A stretch of 64,000 bases of DNA from an uncultured Eubacterium sp. (GTDB taxonomy: Bacteria > Bacillota_A > Clostridia > Lachnospirales > Lachnospiraceae): the NCBI GenBank assembly GCA_910589045.1, contig CAJUSH010000004.1, positions 1-64,000 of the forward strand, given 5' to 3'. A program made the translations under genes and the position numbers. How positions within the stretch are numbered: the first letter of the stretch is position 1; every line of letters starts with the position of its first letter. The notes under the pieces are model-generated. The model was not told where the DNA came from. It saw nothing but the letters and a program-made list of their open reading frames with translations, and made no database searches. Below, in pieces: positions 16,542-26,026 of the stretch.

Positions 16542-19500
16542 CCGTTGGAAAATGAACCGGATCGGATTTGTGAATTTCTGGCTGTATGATGAGGAGGATT
16601 TCACGTTTGTGGACGGCAAGCTCCTTCTGCGCGGGCAGAACGGCTCCGGAAAATCGATCACAACCCAGAGCTTTATCCCCTTTGTGCTGGACGGGGACCG
16701 CACGCCAAGCAGACTCGACCCGTTCGGCTCGAGCGACCGGAGGATGGAGTACTATTTTCTGGGTGAAGAGGGGAAGGATGAGTCTACCGGTTATCTTTTT
16801 CTTGAATTTCAGAAGGCCGATACGCAGGAGTACCGCACAATCGGAATCGGGCAGCGCGCAAAGCGGGGCAAGCCGATGGATTTCTGGGGCTTTCTTTTAC
16901 TGGACGGGCGAAGGATTGGTTACGACCTGTGGCTTTATAAAGAAGTGGGAAGCACAAAAATTCCGTATGACAAGCGGGATTTGAAGCTGGAGCTTGGCGA
17001 GGGAAATCCTCTGACAGGCAGCCAGAGCGAGTACAAAAAGCTGGTGAATCAGTATATTTTCGGATTTCGGAAGGCGGAGCAGTACGAGCAGTTTATAAAG
17101 CTGCTGGTAAAGGTGCGTGCACCCAAGCTTTCCAAGGAATTTAAGCCGACAAAGGTGTATGAGATCCTGAACGATTCTCTGCAGACGCTGACCGACGAGG
17201 ATTTGCGCCCCATGGTTGACGCAATGGAAAAGATGGACGAGATCCAGGACAGCCTTGAGATGCTGAACCGGGCGTTTGCGGATGTAAAGATCATACGCAA
17301 TGAATATACGCGATATAATCAATATATGCTGGGCAAAAAGGCACAGGCTTATCTGGGCAAAAAGCAGGAGGCAGAGGAGGCGAAGCGGCAGCTCGAGGCG
17401 CAAAAGCAGCGCAGGCAGGAAATGTTGGAAAAGCAGCGCGCAGGCAGCGAACGGCTGGAGGAGCTAAGGGAGCAAAGACGGCTTTATGAGCGGGAGCGCG
17501 ACGGCCTGATGGATTCGGACATGGAGGAGATGGATCACAAGCTGGCGCAGGCGAGACGTGCAAAGGAGGAGGCCGGCCGACAGGCGGAGCGCTGGGAGGA
17601 AAAGGCGGAGGAATATCGGGAAAGCATTCTCAGGGGCGAGCAGCGGCTTTTAAGCTTCAGGAGCAGTCTGGAACAGCGGCAGCAGGAGCTTTTGCGGCAG
17701 AAGCAGGAGCTGGAGGAGCAGCAGGAGCTTTTGCGCTGGGAGCGGCATGAGGAGGCGGTTTCGCTCCTTGGAGCCGAGCGCTGCGAGGGCACGGAGGAGC
17801 TGGGCAAGGCGCTTGCGATGTATAAGACACGGATCGAGCAGTGCAGACAAGCGATACGGCAGTACGAGGAAGCGTCAAGCGCATATGATGAGGCGGCCGA
17901 CGCGCTTGAACAGATCAAAAAGCAAAAAATCGGGCGGGAGCAGCAGCTTCAGGCGGCACAGGAGCAGGTGACCGTCTGTGTGGATGAGTGGATTACCGGA
18001 CTGTTTGCGGCAAAAAAGGGAGCCGTGGAGTGGAAGCCCGGGCAGGACGTACTCACAGGCGCACAGGAGCAGGTCAGGGGCTATCAGTCTGTTTCCAGTG
18101 CCGGAGCCGTGCGGGAGCTTTTGCGGGCGGATTATGAGAGACAGCGGCAGGCGCTTCTTGATGTGAAAAGTGAGGGGGAACGGGAGAAAAGGCTTTATGA
18201 GGAGGCGCTTCGTGAGACGCGGGAGGAGCTTGCCCTTGTCAGGCGGCAGGAAGAGCTTGTGCCAAAGCGGGACGAGAACGCAAACAAGACGAGAGAAGCC
18301 CTGCGGCAGGCGGGTATCACGGCGGTTCCTTTTTATAAGGCGGTGGAATTTGCAGAGGGTCTGGACAAGAAGGCGTGCGCGCGTATGGAAGCGCAGCTTT
18401 GCAGGATGGGGATTTTGGATGCCCTGGTTGTGTCGGACGAGGATTTGAGAAGCATAGAGAAGCGTTGCCCGCAGTTTTTAGATGCATTGCTCTATGTGAA
18501 GGAGCGGGGAAGCTCCCGCTTTTCCAAGCTGACGGTGAGCGATCAGTTAAGCGGCGGGCTGCGTGAGGTGGTTTTGCGTATTTTGAGCAACCTGCATGAA
18601 AAGGCCGGGGAGGGAGCGGGTATTTATCTCTCCGAAAACGGTACTTTCCGACAGGGAATGCTGGCCGGGCGGGCGGATCAGGAGAGCGAGGCCCAGTTTG
18701 TGGGACAGCTGGCGCGGAAGCGGCGAAAAGAGCAGAAAATCCGGGAATTGCAGGAACGGGTTGCGGCGCTTGAGGAGTTGATCACTCGTGTACAAAATGA
18801 GATTCTTCATATTATAAAGCGGTTGGAAAAACTGCAGGAGGAATACCGGAGCCTGCCGGATTTTTCCCGGATCGATGCCGCACTTGCCCGTGAAAAGGAA
18901 TGCTCGCTTGAGCTGCAGATGGTCAGTGATGCGTGTGCGGAACGGGAAAAGCGGGCATATGCATGTGAGGAGCGGAAAAATCAGCAGTATCAGGTCGTGC
19001 TTCAGCGATGCAAGCCCTTTCCTTACGGGCGGACAGAAGCAGAGTACGAGGAGGTGAGCGAGGGTATCACAGCGTATCAGGAGATCTGGCAGACATGCAG
19101 GGAGCTGCTGTTTCGGATCGAAGCGGAACGGGAGCGCTGCATGACGCAGGAGGAGCGGATCGAGCAGGAGGAGCAGGCGATGGACGACGCTTTTATGGAG
19201 CGGCGTCTTTATACAATGATGGCGAAGGAGCATGACATTCAGATTCGCCAGCTTGAAGAGTATCTGAACCGCCCGGAAAACATCGAGCGGGCCAACCGTT
19301 TGAATGAGCTGCGCGGGCTGCTGGAAGCAAACGGGAAGGAGTCTGATGAGCAAAAGACCGTACTAGTGCGTCTGGACGAGCGGCTGCGTGCGCTCCGGGA
19401 ATCAGAGCCGGAGCAAAGGCGGCTGGTGGAGCGGACCGCGGGCGAGGAGAAGCGTCTGGGGAAATACTTTGAGGAGGAGCTTTCCCTGAAGCTGGTGTTT

Positions 19501-20595
19501 GCGCAGAACGGGGAGACGCTCGGCGAATGTGCCCGGAAGGCGGTCGGTGTGCTCCGTGACAGTGATAAAAGCAGGGAGGCGGGGGACATGCTCCAATCCC
19601 TGTATCAGGTGTACCAGAAATACAATGGAAGCCTGGCAAATTACGGAACGTCGCTGGAGGACTGCTTCGAGACGGCGGAGGCTTATACAGACGGAGATTC
19701 GGGCGCACTTCGCAGGCGTGTGCGCGTCGTTTCCGTCTGGAACGGCAAAAAGGTATATCTGGAGGAATTTTACGGCATTTTAAAAGCATCCATCGACGAG
19801 ACGGAGCTTTTGATCCAGCAGAGGGATCGGGAATTGTTTGAGGATATTTTGTCGCAGACCATCAGCCAGCAGCTAACGGATAAAATTGCGGAGAGCAGGA
19901 AATGGGTCGGGGATATGTCAAGGCTGATGAAGGAAATGGATACTTCCATGGGCCTTTGCTTTTCGCTGGACTGGAGACCCCGCACGGCGGACAACGAAGC
20001 AGAATTGGACACGGCAGAGCTGGAGCAGATTCTGCTGCGCGACCACACGCTTTTGACGGTGGAGGATATCGAAAAGGTGGCGTCTCATTTCCGCAGCAAA
20101 ATCCGTATGGAAAAGCAGCGGCTGGAGGAGAGCGACGGGCTGATCAATTATATGGAGCTTGTGCGGGACGCGCTGGATTACCGCCGATGGTTTGAGTTTC
20201 GGATGTATTTTAAGCGTGGCGGGGAGGGAAAAAAGCCGCTGACAAACGCGGCGTTTAACCGGTTCAGCGGCGGTGAGAAGGCAATGGCGATGTATGTGCC
20301 GCTGTTTGCCGCAGTCAATGCACAGTATAAAAAGGCGGAAAACAAGGATCATCCCCGCATGATTGCTTTAGACGAGGCGTTTGCAGGTGTGGACGATAAA
20401 AATATCAGCAGCATGTTTGCGCTTGTGCAGAAGCTGGACTTTGACTATATTATGAATTCACAGTCACTCTGGGGCTGCTTTGATACGGTGCGCGGTATCC
20501 GCATCGCGGAGCTTCTGCGGCCGATGAATTCACAGATTGTGACGATTATCCGCTATACATGGAACGGACGTGAGAAGGTGTTGGATGAGCAATAA
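16534..20595 (+). CDS. jetC: Wadjet type II JetC, SMC-like ATPase (TIGR02680)
   Basis: This 1353-residue MukB/SMC-like motor is expected to extrude plasmid DNA loops. An N-terminal ATPase head carries Walker A GQNGSGKS at 34-41. Two very long Glu/Gln/Arg-rich coiled coils (about 270-540 and 730-1000) flank a hinge-like globular part. The C-terminal head has the signature RFSGGEKA near 1243-1250 and Walker B MIALDEAF at 1276-1283, followed by AGVDDKN. All ATPase motifs are intact. GTG at 16534 is the chosen start because GGAGGG lies 7-8 nt upstream and it gives the family N-terminus; an ATG at 16510 deep inside jetB is less likely. The end overlaps jetD by 11 nt. Confidence 0.92.
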   Translation: MSNRWKMNRIGFVNFWLYDEEDFTFVDGKLLLRGQNGSGKSITTQSFIPFVLDGDRTPSRLDPFGSSDRRMEYYFLGEEGKDESTGYLFLEFQKADTQEYRTIGIGQRAKRGKPMDFWGFLLLDGRRIGYDLWLYKEVGSTKIPYDKRDLKLELGEGNPLTGSQSEYKKLVNQYIFGFRKAEQYEQFIKLLVKVRAPKLSKEFKPTKVYEILNDSLQTLTDEDLRPMVDAMEKMDEIQDSLEMLNRAFADVKIIRNEYTRYNQYMLGKKAQAYLGKKQEAEEAKRQLEAQKQRRQEMLEKQRAGSERLEELREQRRLYERERDGLMDSDMEEMDHKLAQARRAKEEAGRQAERWEEKAEEYRESILRGEQRLLSFRSSLEQRQQELLRQKQELEEQQELLRWERHEEAVSLLGAERCEGTEELGKALAMYKTRIEQCRQAIRQYEEASSAYDEAADALEQIKKQKIGREQQLQAAQEQVTVCVDEWITGLFAAKKGAVEWKPGQDVLTGAQEQVRGYQSVSSAGAVRELLRADYERQRQALLDVKSEGEREKRLYEEALRETREELALVRRQEELVPKRDENANKTREALRQAGITAVPFYKAVEFAEGLDKKACARMEAQLCRMGILDALVVSDEDLRSIEKRCPQFLDALLYVKERGSSRFSKLTVSDQLSGGLREVVLRILSNLHEKAGEGAGIYLSENGTFRQGMLAGRADQESEAQFVGQLARKRRKEQKIRELQERVAALEELITRVQNEILHIIKRLEKLQEEYRSLPDFSRIDAALAREKECSLELQMVSDACAEREKRAYACEERKNQQYQVVLQRCKPFPYGRTEAEYEEVSEGITAYQEIWQTCRELLFRIEAERERCMTQEERIEQEEQAMDDAFMERRLYTMMAKEHDIQIRQLEEYLNRPENIERANRLNELRGLLEANGKESDEQKTVLVRLDERLRALRESEPEQRRLVERTAGEEKRLGKYFEEELSLKLVFAQNGETLGECARKAVGVLRDSDKSREAGDMLQSLYQVYQKYNGSLANYGTSLEDCFETAEAYTDGDSGALRRRVRVVSVWNGKKVYLEEFYGILKASIDETELLIQQRDRELFEDILSQTISQQLTDKIAESRKWVGDMSRLMKEMDTSMGLCFSLDWRPRTADNEAELDTAELEQILLRDHTLLTVEDIEKVASHFRSKIRMEKQRLEESDGLINYMELVRDALDYRRWFEFRMYFKRGGEGKKPLTNAAFNRFSGGEKAMAMYVPLFAAVNAQYKKAENKDHPRMIALDEAFAGVDDKNISSMFALVQKLDFDYIMNSQSLWGCFDTVRGIRIAELLRPMNSQIVTIIRYTWNGREKVLDEQ

Positions 20596-22105
20596 TTTGG
20601 ATTGCGCAAGCTATTTTAGAAGCCGGTCGGAGTATAAACGGTGCCTGGAGGAGCTTCGCAAAAAATGGAAATCCTATGGCAGGGCGGCGGGCAGGATTAC
20701 GCTGATGAATGCCTCAAAGGAGGAATGCCGTGCAATCGGAGGAATCGTTGGGCGCGCCTTTGAAGAGGGGAGCGTTCGGTTTTCCGTCCCGGAGTTTGAA
20801 GCGGGTTTGCAGCGGACGCGCTTTGCCCCGGTAGAGCTTGGCGGGGTGCTGGCGTGCTATTTTGGGGAGGAGGTTCTGGCGAACCAGGAGCAGAGGCGGC
20901 GTGAGCAGGAGAAAAGGGCTGATTTTTTCAGGGAGCTGGCGGAGCTTTTTGAGGGACAGCCGGGGGCAGATGGCAGCCTGGGGCTTGATGACGGATCGGG
21001 CTTTACGGAGCAGAGCTTTGTGCCAGCGCAAGGGGCCGGCTGTGGCGAGAAGAGAAATGCCGCGTCAGAGTGGATAAGGGCTGCGGCGGAGATGAAGAAG
21101 TATGGTTATCAGATACTGATGAAGGAATATGTGAAGGGTGTGGCTGATGCCAAAGAGCTGGTGGAGACAGTCGGCAGGGCACTGTGTGTGCTCATGGCGG
21201 GGCAGGTGCGTAGTGAAGAGCGGGATGGCTGTGCGTCAGAGGAGATGATTGGCCGGGAGCATCCTGCGGTCAGCCCGGATCGGATGTCTGGCCGGGAGCA
21301 TCCTGCGGTTGGCTCGGATCAGATGTCTGGCAAAAAGCGCAATGTATCTGAATGGAGGCAGCCGCTTGCCGTATTTGCCGCAAAAATTTCCGGAAACCCG
21401 CACTATTTTGACCGGGGAACAACGGCGGGGCAGCTTCTGGTGCATGGCATCTGCTTTTATCTGAACCGGGAGCTTCCGGGGAATGCTCGTGAGTGGCGGG
21501 AGCTGCTGCTTCGCGCCGGTCTTGTGCCGGACAATGTATCAAGCAGCGTCCATGCATATGGGCTGCGCCTGCGCACGGCAGACGGCTATCATCCGGCATA
21601 TGAGGCGTTTTGCGCCCGCAGGGAGCCGTGCGTGGTGACGCTTGAAAATCTGCGGGGTGTGATCGGGGCGGATGCGGTGGGATACTGTGCCTATGTCGTG
21701 GAAAACGAGATGGTGTTTTCCTATCTGGCCGAGTGTCTTCGGGATAAGGAGGTTACACTTCTGTGCACATCGGGGCAGCCCCGGACGGCTGCGCTGGAAT
21801 TGCTTTCACTCCTGGCTGCGTCACATACGGAAATTTATTACAGCGGGGATATCGATCCGGAGGGCATCGATATTGCTGACCGGCTGTGGCGGCGCTACGG
21901 CGATGCCCTCCGTATTTGGAGAATGGGGCCGTCAGATTACGAAGCATGTGTTTCTGAGGAGCGTGTTGATGAGGTGAGGCTGGCGAAGCTTTCGCATGTC
22001 CTGCATCCCGTGTTAAGGGAGACGGCGGGGTGTGTGAGGAAGAGACGCTGTGCCGGATATCAGGAGAATTTGCTGGAGAAGCTGGCGGGGGATGTGAGGG
22101 GGTAA
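20585..22105 (+). CDS. jetD: Wadjet type II JetD, Toprim nuclease (DUF3323/DUF2399)
   Basis: This 506-residue protein is related to topoisomerase VI subunit A and is the DNA-cleaving subunit in Wadjet. The Toprim-like acidic residues are visible: Glu354 in VTLENLRG, and Asp422/Asp424 in SGDIDPEGIDIADRL. The N-terminal part (CLEELRKKWKSYGRAAGRI; GGVLACYFGEEVL) fits DUF3323. Between the two parts, residues 221-249 form a linker with a 13-residue tandem repeat (see 21245-21331) that I do not expect in the family. The ATG at 20585 lies inside the jetC end. No frameshift is seen and the active-site residues remain, so the system looks functional. Confidence 0.88.
   Translation: MSNNLDCASYFRSRSEYKRCLEELRKKWKSYGRAAGRITLMNASKEECRAIGGIVGRAFEEGSVRFSVPEFEAGLQRTRFAPVELGGVLACYFGEEVLANQEQRRREQEKRADFFRELAELFEGQPGADGSLGLDDGSGFTEQSFVPAQGAGCGEKRNAASEWIRAAAEMKKYGYQILMKEYVKGVADAKELVETVGRALCVLMAGQVRSEERDGCASEEMIGREHPAVSPDRMSGREHPAVGSDQMSGKKRNVSEWRQPLAVFAAKISGNPHYFDRGTTAGQLLVHGICFYLNRELPGNAREWRELLLRAGLVPDNVSSSVHAYGLRLRTADGYHPAYEAFCARREPCVVTLENLRGVIGADAVGYCAYVVENEMVFSYLAECLRDKEVTLLCTSGQPRTAALELLSLLAASHTEIYYSGDIDPEGIDIADRLWRRYGDALRIWRMGPSDYEACVSEERVDEVRLAKLSHVLHPVLRETAGCVRKRRCAGYQENLLEKLAGDVRG
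21245..21331 (+). repeat. 39-bp in-frame tandem repeat in jetD
   Basis: Two 39-bp units (21245-21283 and 21284-21322) differ at only a few positions, followed by a 9-bp third-unit start (21323-21331). They encode MIGREHPAVSPDR and MSGREHPAVGSDQ, then MSG. It is the second coding minisatellite of this window, in an unrelated gene and with a different unit. Confidence 0.85.
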
Positions 22106-22359
22106 TACAGATAGGGAGTATAAGCTATGTGTTGCATTGCCCCAGGTGATTTCAAATGCTTGCGGTCTTGATGTATTCCTGTTATGATTGGAGTTAGGAA
22201 ATTGACAGCTTGGATGGCATCCTGTAAGGATAAGTTCAGCAGGAATGGATTTTAGGCCGGGCTAAGCGCCTGCGGTCGGCTCGATTCCTGGGAATCATCG
22301 TGGTTGCGGGTTTGCGAAAAGCTGTGATGGGAGCCGAAACGAAAAAGGGGAGGGCAGGC

Positions 22360-24063
22360 ATGGCAAGGACAGTTGGAATCGGCCATCAGGATTTTGGGGA
22401 CGTGATACGGAAGAATCTGTTTTATGTGGATAAGACCGCTTTTATTAAGGAATGGTGGGAAAACGAGGACAGTGTGACGCTGATCATGCGCCCAAGACGG
22501 TTCGGGAAGACACTCAATATGAGTATGCTGGAATACTTTTTCTCGGTGAAGCATGCGGGAAGGGGAGATCTGTTTGAGGGGCTTTCTATCTGGCAGGAGG
22601 AGAAGTATCGGAAGCTGCAGGGAACTTTTCCGGTGATTAGCTTGTCGTTTGCTAATGTAAAGGAAACGACCTACTCCATGGCGCGGAAAAAGATTTGTCA
22701 GATGCTGGCAAACCTGTATGTGAAGCATTCGTTTTTGCTGGAAAGTAATATTTTACAGGAGACGGATGTCAATTATTTTAAGCGTGTTTCAGAGCATATG
22801 GACGACAGTGACGCTTCGATTGCCCTTTATCAGCTCTCGGATTTTTTGTACCGCTATTATGGAAAAAAGGTAATTATACTGCTGGACGAATATGATACCC
22901 CGATGCAGGAGGCATATGTAGGCGGCTACTGGGAAGAGCTGGCAGGATTTACAAGAAGTATGTTCAACTCGACGTTTAAAACGAACCCATACTTAGGGCG
23001 GGCGGTCATGACCGGGATCACCAGGATCAGCAAGGAATCCATTTTTTCTGATCTGAACCATCTGGAGGTTGTCACAACTACATCCGGACGATACGAAAAG
23101 GCCTTTGGCTTCACGCAGCAGGAGGTTTTTGCGGCGATGGATGAATTCGGCAGAACGGACAAAGAGGCAGTAAAGGCGTGGTATGACGGGTTTACGTTCG
23201 GTGATGTCCGTGATATTTACAACCCGTGGTCAATCTCAAATTATTTGGATAAAGGGAAGTTTGACACCTACTGGGCGAACACGAGCGCAAACAGCCTGGC
23301 CAGCAAGCTGCTCCGGGAGGGAAGCATTGACTTGAAGCGGCAGTTTGAGGTTTTGCTGGAGGGAGGAACCATTCGGGGTAAAATCGATGAGCAGATCGTA
23401 TTCAGCCAGCTTGACCAGAACGGGGATGCCGTCTGGGGGCTTTTGCTTGCGAGCGGTTATTTAAAGGTAGTGAGTCATCGGGAAATCACCGATGTGACGG
23501 ATGCCTGGTTTGGCGGGGAATTGGAATATGAGCTGGCGCTGACAAACGGGGAAGTGCGGATGATGTTTGGAAGCATGGTTCGCAGCTGGTTCGCAAGAAG
23601 CCGATCCGATTATAATGAATTTGTCAGGGCAATGCTGGCCGGGGATATAGATGCAATGAACGGCTATATGAACCGGGTTGCGTTAAATACCTTTAGTTAT
23701 TTTGATACGGGGAAGGATGCGTCCGGTGCGCAGCCGGAGAAGTTTTATCACGGTTTTGTGCTGGGTCTTCTGGTGGAACTAAATGGACGCTACCGGCTGA
23801 CCTCAAACCGGGAGAGCGGCTTCGGGAGATACGATGTGATGCTGGAGCCGTTAAATAGAAAGGACAGTGCCATAATTCTGGAGTTTAAGGTGTTTAGACC
23901 GCAGAAGGAAAGCGCTCTTGAGGACACGGTGCAGGCGGCGTTGAAGCAGATTGAAGAGAAAAACTATGAACAGAAGCTCGTGGATGTAGGGATAGAGCGG
24001 GCGCGGATTCGTAAGTATGGGTTTGCCTTTGAGGGGAAGCAGGTGCTGATAGGGGAGGGATAG
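22360..24063 (+). CDS. AAA-ATPase-like/PD-(D/E)XK nuclease protein (DUF1703), copy 1
   Basis: This 567-residue protein combines an AAA-ATPase-like domain (PF09820 type) with a C-terminal PD-(D/E)XK domain (PF08011/DUF1703 type). It starts VGIGHQDFGDVIRKNLFYVD, has the P-loop RPRRFGKTL near 42-50 and Walker B VIILLDEYDTPM near 171-182. The nuclease core is near 490-512 (GRYDVMLEPL, then AIILEFKVF), with Asp and Glu-x-Lys in place. Function is not established for the family. The start at 22360 has GGGAGGG about 7 nt upstream. It lies 254 nt after the Wadjet operon with no promoter recognised between, and is followed by a paralogue. Confidence 0.85.
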   Translation: MARTVGIGHQDFGDVIRKNLFYVDKTAFIKEWWENEDSVTLIMRPRRFGKTLNMSMLEYFFSVKHAGRGDLFEGLSIWQEEKYRKLQGTFPVISLSFANVKETTYSMARKKICQMLANLYVKHSFLLESNILQETDVNYFKRVSEHMDDSDASIALYQLSDFLYRYYGKKVIILLDEYDTPMQEAYVGGYWEELAGFTRSMFNSTFKTNPYLGRAVMTGITRISKESIFSDLNHLEVVTTTSGRYEKAFGFTQQEVFAAMDEFGRTDKEAVKAWYDGFTFGDVRDIYNPWSISNYLDKGKFDTYWANTSANSLASKLLREGSIDLKRQFEVLLEGGTIRGKIDEQIVFSQLDQNGDAVWGLLLASGYLKVVSHREITDVTDAWFGGELEYELALTNGEVRMMFGSMVRSWFARSRSDYNEFVRAMLAGDIDAMNGYMNRVALNTFSYFDTGKDASGAQPEKFYHGFVLGLLVELNGRYRLTSNRESGFGRYDVMLEPLNRKDSAIILEFKVFRPQKESALEDTVQAALKQIEEKNYEQKLVDVGIERARIRKYGFAFEGKQVLIGEG

Positions 24064-24094
24064 GGATAAGCCTGTCACCAATAACTTTCCATAT

Positions 24095-24141
24095 CGCCCC
24101 GAATCGTTACTATGAGCGGCTCCTGAGCCGAGAATAGTAAC
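24095..24141. repeat. Palindromic dispersed repeat, copy 2
   Basis: CGCCCCGAATC (24095-24105) is followed by a 36-bp palindrome at 24106-24141: outer arms GTTACTAT/ATAGTAAC, inner arms CGGCTC/GAGCCG, 2-nt loop. It has the same layout and orientation as 6174-6219; inner arms differ by compensatory changes, so the fold rather than the exact sequence is kept. It lies between the two DUF1703 genes. Confidence 0.75.
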
Positions 24142-24205
24142 AGCATTTATGCGTTTGTCGTGCGAAATCACTGTTATGTTGGCAGAAAGATTGGAGCAGT
24201 TGAAC

Positions 24206-25900
24206 ATGAAAAAACCGTTGCCGATTGGATACGATAATTTCAGAGAGATCATTTCCGAGGGTTTTTATTATGTGGATAAAACCGGGATGATCAGGGAGCT
24301 GCTGGACCAGCGGGGGAAGGTGAATCTGATTACCAGGCCGCGGCGTTTTGGTAAAACACTGGCACTTAGCATGCTCCGGTCTTATTTTGAGCGGGAGCTT
24401 GATGACAGCGGCTGTGGGATAGATAACCGCGGGCTGTTTGACGGGCTGGAAATCATGGAGGCCGGGGAAGCATATACGGATCATATGGGACGGTATCCGG
24501 TGATCAATCTGTCTTTAAAATCTGCAAAGCAGCCGACGTATGAAATGGCGTATGCAATGATCCGGCGCCGGATTGCAGAGGAGTACAGACGGCATGAATG
24601 TATTCGGGATCAGATTAACAATGCGCACGACCGGGAACGGTTTGAGCAGATGATGTGTGAAACGGCAGACGAGGGAGCCTATGCGGACGCGTTAGTTTTT
24701 TTATCCCGCATACTGAATACAATCTATGGGCAGCGTGTGATTATTTTGATCGATGAATACGATGTTCCCCTGGAAAATGCTCACTTTGCCGGATTTTACC
24801 GGGAAATGACGGATTTCATCCGCTCCCTTTTTGAGTCAGCGTTAAAAACCAATGAGTATTTAAAGTTTGCCGTCATTACAGGCTGTCTGCGGATCAGCAG
24901 GGAAAGCATTTTCACAGGCTTAAATAATCTGGAGGTTCATTCGATTTTAAGCCGGGGCTATGAAAAATGGTTTGGCTTTACACAGCCGGAGGTAGATGCG
25001 GTTCTGGAATATTACGGCCTGGAAGAAAAGAAAACGGAGCTTAAAAGCTGGTATGACGGCTATTTGTTCGGGGATACCGAGGTGTACAATCCATGGAGTG
25101 CCGTCAATTATATCAAGGCCGCTTACGGCAAAAGAGATACCCTGCCAAAGCCCTACTGGGCCAATACGTCATCGAACAGTATTATCCGTGAGCTGGTGGA
25201 GCAGGCGGATTTTGCGGTGAAAAAGGAGATCGAGGATCTGCTCGAAGGGAAAACCATCGAAAAAGTGGCCCATGAGGAGCTCACATACGAGGATATTTAC
25301 AAGAACCAGGAAAATTTATGGAATTTTCTTTTCTTTACCGGATATTTAAAAAAGGTGTCGGAACGGCTGGAGGGGGATTCCATTTGCCTTTCGCTTCAAA
25401 TACCGAATACCGAGGTACGCTATATCTACCGCAATATGATTTTAGACTGGTTTGAGCGGAAAGTCGGCCAAACAGATTTAAGGCTTTTCTATCGTGCTGT
25501 TCTGGAGGGGGATGAGCAACGTTTTTCCGATGTTGTGTCAGAGCAGCTTGCGGATACGATCAGTTTTTTTGATTATGCCGAGAATTATTATCACGGCTTT
25601 TTGTGCGGGCTTCTAAAGGGCTGCCCGGGCTATCTGGTTCTCTCGAACCGGGAAAGCGGTATCGGAAGAGCGGATATCATTCTGAAAACGCCCTCTGCCC
25701 GGGGCATGGCAATCATCATGGAATTAAAGGTTGTCCATGACTTTGAAGGGATGGAGGCAGGCTGCGACGCGGCGCTTTCACAGATCAGGGAGCGGAGCTA
25801 TGAAGCGGATCTATATAAGGAAGGGTATCGGAAGTTTTTAAGGTACGGCGTATGCTTCTACCGGAAGGAATGTCTGGTGAGGAAGGGGGACTGGGTTTGA
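24206..25900 (+). CDS. AAA-ATPase-like/PD-(D/E)XK nuclease protein (DUF1703), copy 2
   Basis: This 564-residue paralogue of the gene before it has the same architecture: IGYDNFREIISEGFYYVDKT at the start, P-loop RPRRFGKTL near 44-52, Walker B VIILIDEYDVPL near 178-189, and C-terminal GRADIIL with IIMELKVV near 487-512. The copies are clearly diverged, so this is an old duplication or separate acquisition rather than a fresh one. The ATG at 24206 has TTGGAG about 9 nt upstream; an earlier in-frame ATG at 24149 lies just after the palindromic repeat and is less likely. Role unknown; a mobile or conflict-related nuclease is a reasonable guess given the Wadjet neighbour. Confidence 0.85.
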   Translation: MKKPLPIGYDNFREIISEGFYYVDKTGMIRELLDQRGKVNLITRPRRFGKTLALSMLRSYFERELDDSGCGIDNRGLFDGLEIMEAGEAYTDHMGRYPVINLSLKSAKQPTYEMAYAMIRRRIAEEYRRHECIRDQINNAHDRERFEQMMCETADEGAYADALVFLSRILNTIYGQRVIILIDEYDVPLENAHFAGFYREMTDFIRSLFESALKTNEYLKFAVITGCLRISRESIFTGLNNLEVHSILSRGYEKWFGFTQPEVDAVLEYYGLEEKKTELKSWYDGYLFGDTEVYNPWSAVNYIKAAYGKRDTLPKPYWANTSSNSIIRELVEQADFAVKKEIEDLLEGKTIEKVAHEELTYEDIYKNQENLWNFLFFTGYLKKVSERLEGDSICLSLQIPNTEVRYIYRNMILDWFERKVGQTDLRLFYRAVLEGDEQRFSDVVSEQLADTISFFDYAENYYHGFLCGLLKGCPGYLVLSNRESGIGRADIILKTPSARGMAIIMELKVVHDFEGMEAGCDAALSQIRERSYEADLYKEGYRKFLRYGVCFYRKECLVRKGDWV

Positions 25901-25937
25901 GATGAGGGAGCGGGCATTTGTTACTTTTTATGGGTCA

Positions 25938-25988
25938 GGAATGCGCATTTACTGCGCGGGGTCTGCCCCGGCAAAGTGAGGGCATTCC
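25938..25988. repeat. Strong hairpin after the second DUF1703 gene
   Basis: GGAATGC (25938-25944) pairs with GCATTCC (25982-25988), and the interior holds a second GGGG/CCCC stem (CGGGGTCTGCCCCG), giving a long imperfect stem-loop. No T-tract follows, so it could be a structured 3' end, a leader element or another palindromic repeat. Confidence 0.45.
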
Positions 25989-26026
25989 GTGAGAACATGA
26001 TTCAGGTGTGAGGGGTGATTTTTTGG

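Noticed and set aside
17291..20352. Several minus- and plus-strand ORFs of 60-270 codons inside jetC
   Set aside because: They lie in other frames of a GC-rich coiled-coil gene with intact motifs; composition explains them.
13883..22105. MukBEF or Wadjet type I assignment
   Set aside because: The accessory genes resemble DUF2397/DUF2398/DUF2399 rather than DUF3375/DUF4194/DUF2220, and no housekeeping MukF/MukE features are seen.
22106..22359. A tRNA-like GGCTCGATTCC stretch near 22276 in the gap after jetD
   Set aside because: No acceptor, D or anticodon stems can be formed around it; treated as chance.
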